Source: JAHBTB01 sp964451255
GTDB taxonomy: Bacteria; Armatimonadota; Fimbriimonadia; Fimbriimonadales; Fimbriimonadaceae
Length of the DNA: 64,000 nt
Direction: 5' to 3'
Assembly (NCBI GenBank): GCA_964451255.1
Contig: CAYVHL010000002.1
Coordinates: 62,001 to 126,000, forward strand
Part shown: in pieces, positions 16,713 to 25,592 of the stretch
Layout of the letters: each line of letters starts with the position of its first letter
Position numbering within the stretch: the first letter of the stretch is position 1
The notes under the pieces: generated by a model
What the model was told of the DNA's origin: nothing
Databases searched by the model: none
The model's input: the letters and a program-made list of their open reading frames with translations, nothing else
Position numbers and translations under genes: made by a program

Positions 16713-17753
16713 ATGGGTGAAAGTCCGGGCCTGACCCGAAGGGCAGTGTTGGCTGCGGCCGCGGCGTTGCCGTTGGGAGCGTCGGCAGCCAAAGACCGGG
16801 AAGATCCAGGTGCCTTGGTGCCGCCAGCACTCAAGCTGGGCGACCGGGTCGCCTTGATCACTCCGGCCACGAAGCTCGACTCTGCCGAGGACACCGTCAA
16901 TTCCCGTCAATTTGTCGAATCATTAGGGTTCCGTCCTGAATTCGGTCTCAACGCCACCAAGGAGTTTGGCTACTTGGCGGGGACGGATCGGCAACGTGTC
17001 GACGATCTGAACTGGGCCCTGAACGACCCTGGCATCCGGGGGATCATCTTCATCAAGGGAGGCTACGGGTCGATGCGCTACCTCCCCATGATCGACTACG
17101 AGGCAGCCCGACGGGATCCTAAGGTGATCGTGGGCTACAGTGATGTCACCGCCTTGCTTGTCGCGCTCAACCGTAAGTCAGGGATCGTCACATTTCATGG
17201 CCCGGTCGCGACATCCGCGCCAAGTGTCTTTTCCACCGTTTGGATGAAGAAGGCACTCTGCTTTCGGCAGGCTCTGGGAAGCTACGAACAACCTGACAAA
17301 GGCACAGCGAGCGCGGGAGACTTCAGGCTGAAGACCATCCACGGCGGCAAGGCGGTCGGGCCGTTGGTCGGGGGCAACCTAACGCTGCTGACCAGCATGC
17401 TCGGCACGCCATATGCTCCCCAAATCTCGGGAAAGATCCTGTTCATCGAAGAAGTCGGGGAGGCTCCGTACCGCATCGACCGCATGCTTACCCAGCTGTG
17501 GCTGACGGGCGATCTGAAGAAGGTAAAGGGCGTCGCGGTCGGGCAGTTTGTCAAGTGCGACGAGCAGGCGCCCGATTCAGGTTGGAAAACCAGTGAGGTA
17601 ATCGAGATGCGGCTAAGGGAACTGGGTGTGCCAGTGCTGTCAGGCTTGGCGATTGGCCACATTCAAGACAAGATAACCCTGCCGATCGGCGTCCGGGCGA
17701 AACTGGACGCCGACGAACAGACCTTGACCGTCCTCGACCCGGCAGTGTCCTAA
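16713..17753 (+). CDS. LD-carboxypeptidase (S66 family) with Tat-like signal
   Basis: A 346-residue exported peptidase that trims the terminal D-alanine from muropeptide tetrapeptides during peptidoglycan recycling. An N-terminal twin-arginine segment (LTRRAVLAAAAALPLG) suggests Tat export. Expected catalytic elements are present: the nucleophile serine in GYSDVTALL, a glutamate in LFIEEVGEAPYRIDR, and a histidine in AIGHIQDK. Classical LdcA enzymes are cytoplasmic, so an exported member would act on wall peptides outside the membrane. The 3' end overlaps the convergent CBM9-like gene by four bases. A CAGAAT hexamer lies six bases before the ATG. Confidence 0.9.
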   Translation: MGESPGLTRRAVLAAAAALPLGASAAKDREDPGALVPPALKLGDRVALITPATKLDSAEDTVNSRQFVESLGFRPEFGLNATKEFGYLAGTDRQRVDDLNWALNDPGIRGIIFIKGGYGSMRYLPMIDYEAARRDPKVIVGYSDVTALLVALNRKSGIVTFHGPVATSAPSVFSTVWMKKALCFRQALGSYEQPDKGTASAGDFRLKTIHGGKAVGPLVGGNLTLLTSMLGTPYAPQISGKILFIEEVGEAPYRIDRMLTQLWLTGDLKKVKGVAVGQFVKCDEQAPDSGWKTSEVIEMRLRELGVPVLSGLAIGHIQDKITLPIGVRAKLDADEQTLTVLDPAVS

Positions 17754-18463
17754 GGCACAAAGGTGACGTAGCCCCAGTGCTCGGGGATATGCATGTCGAT
17801 GACACCCTGCGGGCTCCAGACCCAATTGTCCTCACGCAGGCCCGGCTTCTTCACATATTTGCCGTCAACAATATCGACCTGCCACTCCACCCTGCTGAAA
17901 TTGACCCGCCATACATCTCCACCTTTTGGTGGGCATCTCATCCCCCCGTTTGCGCGGAAGCATTCCCATGGAAAGGCGACCTCGACACGCCAACTGGTGT
18001 CGGTGTCGGTGGGGCTATTGATGGTGCCGTGCACAGAAACAGCCGACTTTGCATGGGATTCCCAGGAGTTGTCGGCGTGCCCTCCGTTGCGATACGACTT
18101 ATCCAGATAGAGGTCCCAAGTGGTGTTGAGTGCGTTCATCTCGAATTCAAAATAGCGCGCCCCGTCTCCGTCTGGGTCGATGAAAACCTCAAAGTCATTG
18201 TCGTGGAAGATCACAGAGTCGTGCTCGGTCAGGGTGGCCCAGACGTGCGGCTCCTCCATGAGAGCTGCCACATAGAAGAACTCGTCGTCCCACAACATCT
18301 TGGCCTGGGTGCTGAACCGGGGCATCGGCTTCTTGTCACCCTCGATGTCCACAAAGTTGTCCGTCCAGGCTGCCGCTGCCCAGGCCGGGTCATGGATCTC
18401 ACCGGTCAGGTTGACCTTCTTGTAGGCTCGGCGGCACTCATACCGCTTGGGCAGTTGACTCAT
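17750..18463 (-). CDS. Carbohydrate-binding family 9-like protein
   Basis: A 237-residue protein made of one CBM9-like beta-sandwich. Seen in sequence: the G-x-I-x-D-P-A-W start, WDDEFFYVAALMEEPHVWA, the calcium-site-type HDNDFEVFIDPDGD, an FEMNALNTTWD block, and a C-terminal MHIPEHWGYVTF. There is no signal peptide, so it may act in the cytoplasm. Many stand-alone proteins of this type have no proven ligand. Its ATG overlaps the stop of ctlX by four bases, so the two are co-translated; no functional link between them is known to me. Confidence 0.85.
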   Translation of the reverse strand: MSQLPKRYECRRAYKKVNLTGEIHDPAWAAAAWTDNFVDIEGDKKPMPRFSTQAKMLWDDEFFYVAALMEEPHVWATLTEHDSVIFHDNDFEVFIDPDGDGARYFEFEMNALNTTWDLYLDKSYRNGGHADNSWESHAKSAVSVHGTINSPTDTDTSWRVEVAFPWECFRANGGMRCPPKGGDVWRVNFSRVEWQVDIVDGKYVKKPGLREDNWVWSPQGVIDMHIPEHWGYVTFVP

Positions 18464-19371
18464 TTACGCTCCAAGAACACCTCGCAGATCATACAGCGGA
18501 CGCCGCCACCGCCTTGCGACCAGATGGTGGGGACAGGTGGGCCGACGATCTGCTCGAAGAAGGGGGCGACCCGGTCTCGGAACCGCTCGTCTTCCCCCCC
18601 TTCCAGTTGCCAGGACCCAGCCAAGACCGGCCCATCCGGGCTGCTCAGTTCGAGGCAGTTAGCGCAATAGGCACGGGCCTCAGCGTCGGTGACCTCCACA
18701 ACGTCATGGCCGTCGTCCCGTAGCAGTTTGAGGACCTGCTCGCGATCCTGCTCGGCGATCCATTCGCTACAGACAATGGCGCATTTGGTGCCGATGGTCA
18801 AGAGCACGTTGGTGTGGTAGACGGGTTGGCCGTCCACCGAAGCGTCGAAGACCGTGGCCCGATAGCCGAACATCTCGCACCAGTCCCTCACCAGTTGCGC
18901 GTCGGTGCGTGGACTTCGGCAAGCGAAGGCACGTCGGCTCCGTCGATCCAACACCAGGCTACCGGTTCCCTCTAGATACATGCCGAACTGCTCGGCCCGG
19001 GTCAGATCGACCACATCGGTGACGACAAACTGCCGCCGCAGGGCGTCGATGATCTCTTGCCTCCGCTCCCCGCGCCGGATCGGGCTAGCCATCGGGTAGA
19101 GCAGTATCTGGCCGTCGTCATGGGTCGTCATCCAGTTGTTGGGAAAGACCGCGTCGGGCAGGTGAGACTCTTCATGGTCGTCGACGACCATGACCTTGAT
19201 CCCGGCGGACTGAAGAGCGGCGACCGTGCGGTCGAACTCGCCGAGGGCGGCGCATTGCGCCGAGACGGGTGACGGCGAAGCTTGAAAGGTGTTGGATGAG
19301 GCGGTCTCAGGGTTCCAGCCGAAGGACGCGGGACGCACCATCAGAACGGTGTCGGTCGTGTGTCTATGCAT
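18460..19371 (-). CDS. ctlX: CtlX-type citrulline hydrolase / arginine deiminase-related protein
   Basis: A 303-residue guanidine-group-modifying enzyme of the arginine deiminase superfamily. Family features are MVRPASFGWNPETA, VFPNNWMTTHDDG, LEGTGSLVLDR, a YHTNVLLTIG strand with the catalytic histidine, and GGGGVRCM near the C-terminus with the nucleophilic cysteine. Members are annotated as citrulline utilisation hydrolases. The gene is cotranscribed with the downstream CBM9-like gene. The substrate (citrulline or another ureido or guanidino compound) is inferred from family membership only. Confidence 0.82.
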   Translation of the reverse strand: MHRHTTDTVLMVRPASFGWNPETASSNTFQASPSPVSAQCAALGEFDRTVAALQSAGIKVMVVDDHEESHLPDAVFPNNWMTTHDDGQILLYPMASPIRRGERRQEIIDALRRQFVVTDVVDLTRAEQFGMYLEGTGSLVLDRRSRRAFACRSPRTDAQLVRDWCEMFGYRATVFDASVDGQPVYHTNVLLTIGTKCAIVCSEWIAEQDREQVLKLLRDDGHDVVEVTDAEARAYCANCLELSSPDGPVLAGSWQLEGGEDERFRDRVAPFFEQIVGPPVPTIWSQGGGGVRCMICEVFLERK

Positions 19372-19455
19372 CGGTCACCAAATGAGTGGTAATCCGATGT
19401 AGTGTCGAACTGTCCCCCATCAGTCCGACGCCTTCGTGAGGTCGGGAGAAAAGCA

Positions 19456-21702
19456 TTACTCAGCGTCCGGATCTCCGCTGCCTTCTCCCATCGGGCTGAG
19501 GTAGGCGTCGTTGCCCAGCATCACTTCTGCGCGCACGACGTCCATCAAGACCTGTCTGGGACGCGGCCCGTCACGTTGGCCGACTACCCCCCTCTCCTCC
19601 ATCATGTCAAGCAGACGGCTCGCGCGTTGGAAGCCGATGGAGAGCCGACGCTGCAAGTTCGACGTTGTGGCGGCTTCGCCTTTCCCGACGACGAGCCGCA
19701 CCGCTTGCGGCCACAGAGGGTCGTCCTCCTGCTCGCGCATCTCCGCCTCTTTCTCCTCGATGACGATTTGCACCGGGTTCAGCACGTAGTGCGGCCTTTC
19801 TTGAGTCCGCCAGAAATCGCAGACTTGCTCGATTTCCTTCTCGCTGACATAACACCCCTGGACACGGACGGCCTTCGTCGCGTCGATCGGCAGGAAGAGC
19901 ATGTCGCCCTTGCCAATGAGCTTTTCCGCCCCGGCCTGGTCGAGGATCGTCCGCGAGTCGATCTGCGAGGACACGGCGAAGGCGATCCGCGAAGAGATGT
20001 TGTTCTTGATCGTGCCCGTGATGACGTCGACGCTCGGCCTTTGGGTCGCGATGACAAGGTGGATGCCGGTGGCGCGGGCGAGCTGGGCCAGACGGCAAAT
20101 GCTGGTCTCGACCTCGGCGGCCGCCTGGATCATCAAGTCGGCCAGTTCGTCGACGATCACGACGATGTAACTCATCTTCTCGTCGTCATTGAACTTGGTG
20201 TTCCAGCCGTCGATGTTGCGGACTCCGGCGTCGCTGAACTTCTCGTAGCGCCGGTCCATCTCCCTCACGACCGCCCTGAGGACTCCCGGAGCCTCCTTGA
20301 CGTCCTTGACCACCGGGCACATGAGGTGGGGAAGCCCCTCAAAGAAGGTCATTTCGACCCGTTTTGGGTCGATCATCACGAGGCGCAGTTCGCGTGGCGA
20401 CAGCCGGAGGATCAGGCTCATGATCACGGTCGCCAGGCAGATCGACTTGCCACTGTTCGTCGCGCCGCCGACCAGCATGTGGGGCATTCTGGTCAGGTCG
20501 GTGTACTTGTGGATCCCGCTGACGTCCTTGCCCAACGCTACGGTCAGTTTGCTGCCCTTGTCATGGAACTCCAGCGTGTCCACCATCTCCCGTAGGGTCA
20601 CCATGACGCGCTGGCTGTTCGGCACCTCGACTCCGATCGCGCTTTTCCCCGGGATCGGCGCTTCAACCCGGACGTGGCTGGCGGCCAGGCCCATCGCGAT
20701 GTTGTCGGCAAGGGCGGAGATACGGTTGACCCGGATGCCGGGGCCAAGCTGGACCTCGTATCGGGTAATTGTCGGGCCGTGCGCGACTTCGACGACGTTT
20801 GCGTCGATGTTGAACTGGTCCAACGTGTCCTCTAGGACTTCGATGTTGTGCTGGATTTCTTTTGGGTCTCGCTTGTTTTTGACCGCAGGCTCGCTGAGCA
20901 AGTTGAGAGGTGGCAAAGTGTAGCCGTCCTTTGGCTCAGGCGACTGGAGGGCTAGCTCGACGCGTTTGGGCTCGGCCGCCTCCTTGTGGAGCGCGTGTCC
21001 GCGTGGGAGCCTGGCGGCCAGGTCGGGCTCCCCGCTGGCTTCGAGCATGCGCACAGTCGCTCGTCTCCTGTTCTCTTGGGCGTCGTCATCGGGCCCGACG
21101 CCTATGACTGGACGTTCCTTCTTGACCGGAGTCTTCCGTATCTTGTCGATCGGCTTGCGGGCGGTCTTGGCCGCCCTGTCCAATAGTTCCCGCACCGGAT
21201 CTTCGACGCAGAGTAAGGCGCCGACTGCCAAGAACACGAGGTTGCCGACCCAGTGCGCCGGCCCTAGGAGCAGGTGCATGGCCCAAGCCGCCGAACCTCC
21301 CAGCAACCCACCTCCGGCGGCAAGAGCTTCGGGGTCGAAATAGTCGCCGTTTACCTCGTGGGCGAAAAATGCGAGCAAGCCGAGAAACACGAGCAATGTG
21401 CCCCACACGACGCGTTGGATTTGGAACTTCGCCTTGCCCATCAAGAGGCAACCTCCGGCGAAGAAGAGGACGAAGGGCACCGCCCATGCCCCCTGGCCGA
21501 AGAAGACCCTGAGGGCCCCTGTGGCCGAGTCTCCGATCAGCCCGCCCCTGCCCAAGACCAAGGTGATCAAGACGACGGCGCCGAACGCCATGAGGCCGAT
21601 ACCGGCGAACTCGGCGGGCCGGTGACCCGGCATCCTTGCGCTACGTCGGGTCGATGACACATCGACCACAGCTTTGCGTTGCTTCAGCCCTTCCGTGGGC
21701 AT
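19456..21702 (-). CDS. ftsK: DNA translocase FtsK/SpoIIIE
   Basis: A 748-residue motor that pumps chromosomal DNA through the division septum. The N-terminus has about four membrane segments (residues 30-170), then a basic, variable linker to about residue 260, then the RecA-like motor with Walker A GGATNSGKS near residue 413 and Walker B VVIVDELADLM near residue 517. A C-terminal winged-helix gamma domain (LQRRLSIGFQRASRLLDMME) should read the KOPS-like polarity sequences. Length is normal for the short-linker type. TAACAT nine bases before the ATG suggests its own leaderless promoter, although rodA lies only 28 bases upstream. Confidence 0.96.
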   Translation of the reverse strand: MPTEGLKQRKAVVDVSSTRRSARMPGHRPAEFAGIGLMAFGAVVLITLVLGRGGLIGDSATGALRVFFGQGAWAVPFVLFFAGGCLLMGKAKFQIQRVVWGTLLVFLGLLAFFAHEVNGDYFDPEALAAGGGLLGGSAAWAMHLLLGPAHWVGNLVFLAVGALLCVEDPVRELLDRAAKTARKPIDKIRKTPVKKERPVIGVGPDDDAQENRRRATVRMLEASGEPDLAARLPRGHALHKEAAEPKRVELALQSPEPKDGYTLPPLNLLSEPAVKNKRDPKEIQHNIEVLEDTLDQFNIDANVVEVAHGPTITRYEVQLGPGIRVNRISALADNIAMGLAASHVRVEAPIPGKSAIGVEVPNSQRVMVTLREMVDTLEFHDKGSKLTVALGKDVSGIHKYTDLTRMPHMLVGGATNSGKSICLATVIMSLILRLSPRELRLVMIDPKRVEMTFFEGLPHLMCPVVKDVKEAPGVLRAVVREMDRRYEKFSDAGVRNIDGWNTKFNDDEKMSYIVVIVDELADLMIQAAAEVETSICRLAQLARATGIHLVIATQRPSVDVITGTIKNNISSRIAFAVSSQIDSRTILDQAGAEKLIGKGDMLFLPIDATKAVRVQGCYVSEKEIEQVCDFWRTQERPHYVLNPVQIVIEEKEAEMREQEDDPLWPQAVRLVVGKGEAATTSNLQRRLSIGFQRASRLLDMMEERGVVGQRDGPRPRQVLMDVVRAEVMLGNDAYLSPMGEGSGDPDAE

Positions 21703-21711
21703 AACTTCACC

Positions 21712-21717
21712 ATGTTA
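21712..21717 (-). promoter_or_regulatory. -10-like TAACAT, probable leaderless start for ftsK
   Basis: On the minus strand TAACAT is followed by nine bases and the ftsK ATG. It sits in the short gap between rodA and ftsK, so ftsK may be transcribed separately from the operon upstream. Confidence 0.45.
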
Positions 21718-21730
21718 GCATTTTGTAGCT

Positions 21731-22840
21731 TCACGTGACTTGACCGACGAGGCCGACCATGGCCATGCACGTCCACAAGGCCGTGCCTCCGTAGCTGACG
21801 AACGGCAGCCACAGGCCGATGACCGGGCCAATGTTCAAGACCATGGAAAGGTTGACGACCGTGTGAAACGCGAGTACTCCTAGGATTCCTCCGGCGACCA
21901 TGCGGCCCATTGGCTCGCGCGCTTTGAACCCGGCGTCCCAGACTCGATAGAAAAACAGCAGGAATAGGGTCAGGACCATTAAAGATCCGATTAGCCCAAG
22001 CTCTTCGCCGATGACCGAGAAGACGAAGTCGTTGTGCTGCTCGGGAATGAACTTGCCTGCCTTTTGCTCGCCCTTTCCGTAGCCCGAGCCAGTGATCCCG
22101 CCTATTGCGATCGCTTTGACCGACTGGGCGGCCTGCCAACCCGCCCCCTGGGTGTCGCTTGTACCATGGAAGATCTTGTTGACGAAGTTTTCCAGTCGGT
22201 TCATGTGGTAGCCGTGCATCAGGCCCGGTGTGACGAGCGCGACCCCGAACAGGGCCAGCATGCACGCGAGGGCCGCTCCCAAGTTTTGCCAGGGCACTCC
22301 GGCGTAAAGTGCGACGGTCAGCCAGATCGCGATGATGCAGGCTGCTCCTCCGTAATGCGGTTGGAGGAGGAGCAGGACGACCGAGGGCAAGACATGCAGG
22401 AACGAGAGCAAGAGAGTCTTCTTCTCTTTGAGCTCCTCCTGCCTTGTGGCAAAAAAGGACGCCAAGGTAAGGACCACGAGTATCTTGGCCAAGTCTCCGG
22501 GTTGAAACTGGAGCGGGCCGATGCTGAGCCATCTGTCGGCGCCTTTGGCCGAGTGGCCCGTCAACAATACTGCGGCCAGCAGAGCCAAGTTGACGACGTA
22601 GATCACCTTGGTGGCACGTTGCCAGAACTCAAGCGGCACTTTCCGCCAGAAATACCAGACGCCGACCCCCAGGGCCGCGAACACGCCCTGGCGGGCTGCG
22701 TTATGTAGGCCGGTCGCGGCGTCGATGCTGTTGATGGCGAGAAGCCCGACGACGATGAGCAGCAAGGCCGAACCGAGCAACCAACCGTCGAACACCTGAC
22801 GATGTTCTCGCTTGGCGACGCTCCCTAAGTCGGCTTGCAT
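21731..22840 (-). CDS. rodA: SEDS peptidoglycan glycosyltransferase (RodA/FtsW family)
   Basis: A 369-residue polytopic membrane enzyme that polymerises lipid II into glycan strands. Seen features include about ten membrane segments, LSIGPLQFQPGDLAKILVVL, the LQPHYGGAACI segment, a large extracytoplasmic loop, and SFVSYGGTALWTCMAMVGLV near the C-terminus. The loop around QAAQSVKAIAIGGITGSGYG and HNDFVFSVIGEELG is characteristic and favours RodA over FtsW, but this is a weak call. It is the last gene but one of a minus-strand run that includes four lipoprotein-like genes, with a three-base gap to the gene before it. Confidence 0.92.
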   Translation of the reverse strand: MQADLGSVAKREHRQVFDGWLLGSALLLIVVGLLAINSIDAATGLHNAARQGVFAALGVGVWYFWRKVPLEFWQRATKVIYVVNLALLAAVLLTGHSAKGADRWLSIGPLQFQPGDLAKILVVLTLASFFATRQEELKEKKTLLLSFLHVLPSVVLLLLQPHYGGAACIIAIWLTVALYAGVPWQNLGAALACMLALFGVALVTPGLMHGYHMNRLENFVNKIFHGTSDTQGAGWQAAQSVKAIAIGGITGSGYGKGEQKAGKFIPEQHNDFVFSVIGEELGLIGSLMVLTLFLLFFYRVWDAGFKAREPMGRMVAGGILGVLAFHTVVNLSMVLNIGPVIGLWLPFVSYGGTALWTCMAMVGLVGQVT

Positions 22841-22843
22841 GGG

Positions 22844-23509
22844 TCAATCGTCAGAGGCGCCTGAGTTCAACCGGGGCTCGCGGGATGAATTCAACCCGAA
22901 CTCACGTTTCACGACCCCTTTGCCAGGGTCGAACCAAAACCGTAACCGCCTCTTTGACTTTTCTGGGGCACCGCCGTCAAAGCTGAGCTCGACTTCGACA
23001 AGGTAGGTGTTGAAGTGGCCGGCGGTGATGTTGAGGTCTTCCGCTTTCGCCTTGATGTCGGCTTCGGCAGGATACGATTGGTCGCCTAAACGGATCGTGC
23101 CTGCCCAATGCCACGGGGCGTCCGCGACCAGAGGGTAGTGGACGAGCGGGATGGGCGGGTCATACGTCTCGGCGTCGGTCCCCACGAACCTGAAGCCGGA
23201 ACTGTCGTAGGCGTACTTTTCAGTCGCGCTCGTCTCGTCGGCGACCATCAACTTGATGTTCAAGTTCTTGCCGTCGTCGTCGGCCCTCACGTCGACCGGC
23301 ACGACGGAGCCCTGGTAGATGAGGTTAGCCTTGGTGTAGGGAACGGCCTGGGGTTTCAAAGCGTCGGCCGATTGAGAAAGGGTCTCCCCTGGTTCCGGCG
23401 ACTTCGAACCGGCATTCGGCTTGTTGGCCAGCACACACCCGGCCGTCACGGCGACGGCGAGGGATACGGCGGTCAAGGCGATAGCTACTCTTCCCATCAA
23501 ATTGCTCAT
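22844..23509 (-). CDS. Hypothetical lipoprotein upstream of rodA
   Basis: A 221-residue lipoprotein with lipobox VTAGC (Cys25) and a low-complexity linker. The C-terminal half is a beta-rich domain with AKAEDLNITAGHFNTYLVEV and FWFDPGKGVVKREF. That pattern, in which a measured parameter is converted and the protein ends in a W-F-x-P-x-x-G-x-V-K strand, is shared with the three genes upstream and is typical of DUF3108/TapB-like periplasmic domains. It is in tight linkage with rodA (three-base gap) and overlaps the gene before it by four bases. Function unknown; a role in the envelope is an inference. Confidence 0.7.
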   Translation of the reverse strand: MSNLMGRVAIALTAVSLAVAVTAGCVLANKPNAGSKSPEPGETLSQSADALKPQAVPYTKANLIYQGSVVPVDVRADDDGKNLNIKLMVADETSATEKYAYDSSGFRFVGTDAETYDPPIPLVHYPLVADAPWHWAGTIRLGDQSYPAEADIKAKAEDLNITAGHFNTYLVEVELSFDGGAPEKSKRRLRFWFDPGKGVVKREFGLNSSREPRLNSGASDD

Positions 23510-24144
23510 CTAGTATCCCCGGTCATGCCGACGAGGGTCCTCTTCTCCGAATACTTCTGTTTGTTCACGGTCGTCGTCTCGGTCATCTCAATTAGGCCGA
23601 TTCCTTTGCCATAGAGTGAGGATTGCTCCGAGGTCACGGGCGGTTCACCCTGCGCTCCAAACATGACTTTGAGTTGAACCCTCACGCACTCGACGTCCTT
23701 GCCCAAGACCTGACGTCGACCAGCCGGGGAAGAACTGCCGTGCAGGACCATATCGACCGAGGTCTTCATGAACTGCGTCTTGCCGACGTAGTCCCACTTC
23801 TCGGACTTGCCTGGCGTCTTGACGACGGGATATTGGTACGTGACCGGTGTACGGACTTCCAAACCGTCGTCGCCTTCCTTTTTGGTGTAAGACCTGAAGA
23901 TGACGTAGACGGTGTCGCCGTCGACCAGGTAGTAGGTCGGTTCAGACTCCATCCCATCTACCGTGCTGGTGAAGGGGAACGCCTCTTTGTCGAGCAGTTT
24001 CGTCGCCTTGCCCACACGGTCGATGACGACTTGCGACCTCCGATCCGATTGCACCTTGTACGTCCAACTGATGCCGGGCGTGGTCGGGAAATACGGGGTG
24101 GGATCACCGGCCGTGATTACCAACGACACGATGGAGGCGAGCAT
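23506..24144 (-). CDS. Hypothetical secreted protein, second of four related genes
   Basis: A 212-residue protein with a short signal peptide (MLASIVSLVITAG) and no lipobox cysteine. The body starts with YFPTTPGISWTYKVQS, the W-x-Y opening seen in the genes at 24888 and 24149, and ends with a strand-rich GIGLIEMTETT block. It resembles TapB/DUF3108-like beta domains. It overlaps the next gene by four bases and sits four bases after the previous one. It may work with its lipidated neighbours, but no enzymatic residues are visible. Confidence 0.68.
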   Translation of the reverse strand: MLASIVSLVITAGDPTPYFPTTPGISWTYKVQSDRRSQVVIDRVGKATKLLDKEAFPFTSTVDGMESEPTYYLVDGDTVYVIFRSYTKKEGDDGLEVRTPVTYQYPVVKTPGKSEKWDYVGKTQFMKTSVDMVLHGSSSPAGRRQVLGKDVECVRVQLKVMFGAQGEPPVTSEQSSLYGKGIGLIEMTETTTVNKQKYSEKRTLVGMTGDTR

Positions 24145-24148
24145 AGGG

Positions 24149-24880
24149 TCAACCCTGGGAGGTCAGTTCGATGTTGAAATTCACGTCCACGCCGTTCTTG
24201 TCCTTCGTCTTCAATGTCATCTTGACAGCACCGTAGTCTTTCGCGTACCACGAAGTGCCGTTGACCGGAGTCTTCTTGTCTCCGTTCACGATATTGCCGC
24301 TTGTCTCGATGACGAAGCAGTCGAACTCACCGACGGCTGACTTGAACTTCTCTTGTCTGAGGACCTTGTTCGTCATGTCGAACTTGATCGGCTTACCGTC
24401 GGCGCTCTTGACGTCTTGCTTGCTTGGCCAAGTGGCGCCGACCACCAGTTTGGCGGGGAGGGCGAGCATCGGAGGGTCGATGCTGTAGGCACCGGCAGTC
24501 GTGGAATAGACGCCGTCCTTTTTGACGACGACGCTGTCGTCACCGATGAGGGTGGCCAAGTCGCCGTCGCGGACGATGTCGAAGGTCGGATTCCCGTCCT
24601 TCATCCCCTTGTACACCACTTTCTGGGATCCGGTCTTGTCCGGGGCCTTGGGTGTCTCCGTCAGCTTGTATGTGAGGGTCTTGGTGCAGTCCAGTCCGTA
24701 GAAGTTGTAGGCGTCCGTCTTGAAGTCGGCACCGACCTCAGAGACGTCCGGAGCCTTGGCCGTGTCGGTCGCTGCGGTCGGTTTGTCCGGTTGCGCGGCC
24801 GGGGCCTCCGGCTTCGGCGGCTGGTTGCACCCCGCGACAAAAATGGCGGCGAGGGCCAAGAAGTAGAAGCACTTTTTCAT
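24149..24880 (-). CDS. Hypothetical lipoprotein, third of four related genes
   Basis: A 243-residue lipoprotein with lipobox FVAGC (Cys18), followed by a Pro/Ala/Lys-rich tether and a beta-rich domain (CTKTLTYKLTE, LPAKLVVGATWPS, FDCFVIETSGNI, WYAKDYGAVKMTLK). The closing W-Y-A-K-x-Y-G-x-V-K strand matches the pattern of its neighbours. Seven bases separate it from the gene upstream. The tether length suggests anchoring to a membrane with the domain reaching into the periplasm. Not assigned to a characterised family. Confidence 0.7.
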   Translation of the reverse strand: MKKCFYFLALAAIFVAGCNQPPKPEAPAAQPDKPTAATDTAKAPDVSEVGADFKTDAYNFYGLDCTKTLTYKLTETPKAPDKTGSQKVVYKGMKDGNPTFDIVRDGDLATLIGDDSVVVKKDGVYSTTAGAYSIDPPMLALPAKLVVGATWPSKQDVKSADGKPIKFDMTNKVLRQEKFKSAVGEFDCFVIETSGNIVNGDKKTPVNGTSWYAKDYGAVKMTLKTKDKNGVDVNFNIELTSQG

Positions 24881-24887
24881 ATTGAGA

Positions 24888-25592
24888 TCACTTTGCAGTA
24901 TGGCTCTTCAGCCGGAAGATTTCCTTGGTGGCGGCGTTCTTGGCCCTAGTCTCCTGGACCAGTCGTGCAAGGCCTATGTTGGGGACGAACCAGACCGTGG
25001 CCTGTGTCATGACCTGGACGTTTTGGTACGTGAACGTGGTTTGCGACCGGTAGGCGGCGCCCTCCAACCGACCCTGGTCGGTGTCGATCTGTTCCATGCC
25101 CAGGCACTCGGTCACGACGTCTTGCGGGACGACGGTCTGGCCCGTGACGCTTGTCGGTCCGGTCACAGACTGCTTAAAGCTCTCACCGCTCTTGACCGGG
25201 AACTTCGCGATCATCTGCGGTGGCGTGTACTGCAACTTCTTGTCGCCGCTGCTGACCTGGTAGATGCCTTTGCTGTCGACAGCCCATTCGCTCGTGTCCA
25301 GGTGCTTGGTGCCGTCCGTCGTCTCGATAGTCGCGTACGTGCGGTCGCCTTCCTTGCGGCTGTCAACGACCTTGAAGGTGATCTCACGCTCTTGGGATCC
25401 CTGCGCTCCGGCAATGGTCACGGAATAGACCCATTGGTTGCCCACCGCCAGGGGCCAAAGAGTGGCCTCCTTACCGGCGGCGACATCCGCCTTCGGCACT
25501 TCCTTCGGCGGCACAGGCGTGTACCCAGTGCTCGAGCATCCGGCAGTCGCAGCGATGATCGCCAGGGCAAGGAGTTGTCGTTTCTGTGTCAT
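24888..25592 (-). CDS. Hypothetical lipoprotein, fourth of four related genes
   Basis: A 234-residue lipoprotein with lipobox ATAGC (Cys19). The domain opens with LWPLAVGNQWVYSVTIAG and closes with TVWFVPNIGLARLVQE, the clearest example in this window of the W-x-Y ... W-F-x-P-x-x-G-x-V layout of DUF3108/TapB-like proteins. It starts four bases inside the end of the SecD-like gene. The four genes look like an expanded paralogous set that shares a transcript with a membrane protein and a cell-wall polymerase. Confidence 0.7.
   Translation of the reverse strand: MTQKRQLLALAIIAATAGCSSTGYTPVPPKEVPKADVAAGKEATLWPLAVGNQWVYSVTIAGAQGSQEREITFKVVDSRKEGDRTYATIETTDGTKHLDTSEWAVDSKGIYQVSSGDKKLQYTPPQMIAKFPVKSGESFKQSVTGPTSVTGQTVVPQDVVTECLGMEQIDTDQGRLEGAAYRSQTTFTYQNVQVMTQATVWFVPNIGLARLVQETRAKNAATKEIFRLKSHTAK

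Noticed and set aside
18594..18600. C7 tract inside ctlX as a contingency locus
   Set aside because: Seven bases encode Gly-Gly within an intact, conserved gene, and runs of this length are expected by chance in GC-rich DNA.
19402..20595. Long plus-strand open frame antisense to ftsK
   Set aside because: Its residue composition mirrors the opposite strand of a strongly conserved gene. The same applies to long antisense frames over mfd (9455-10354), the cyclophilins (1189-2094) and the M1 peptidase gene (46095-47069).
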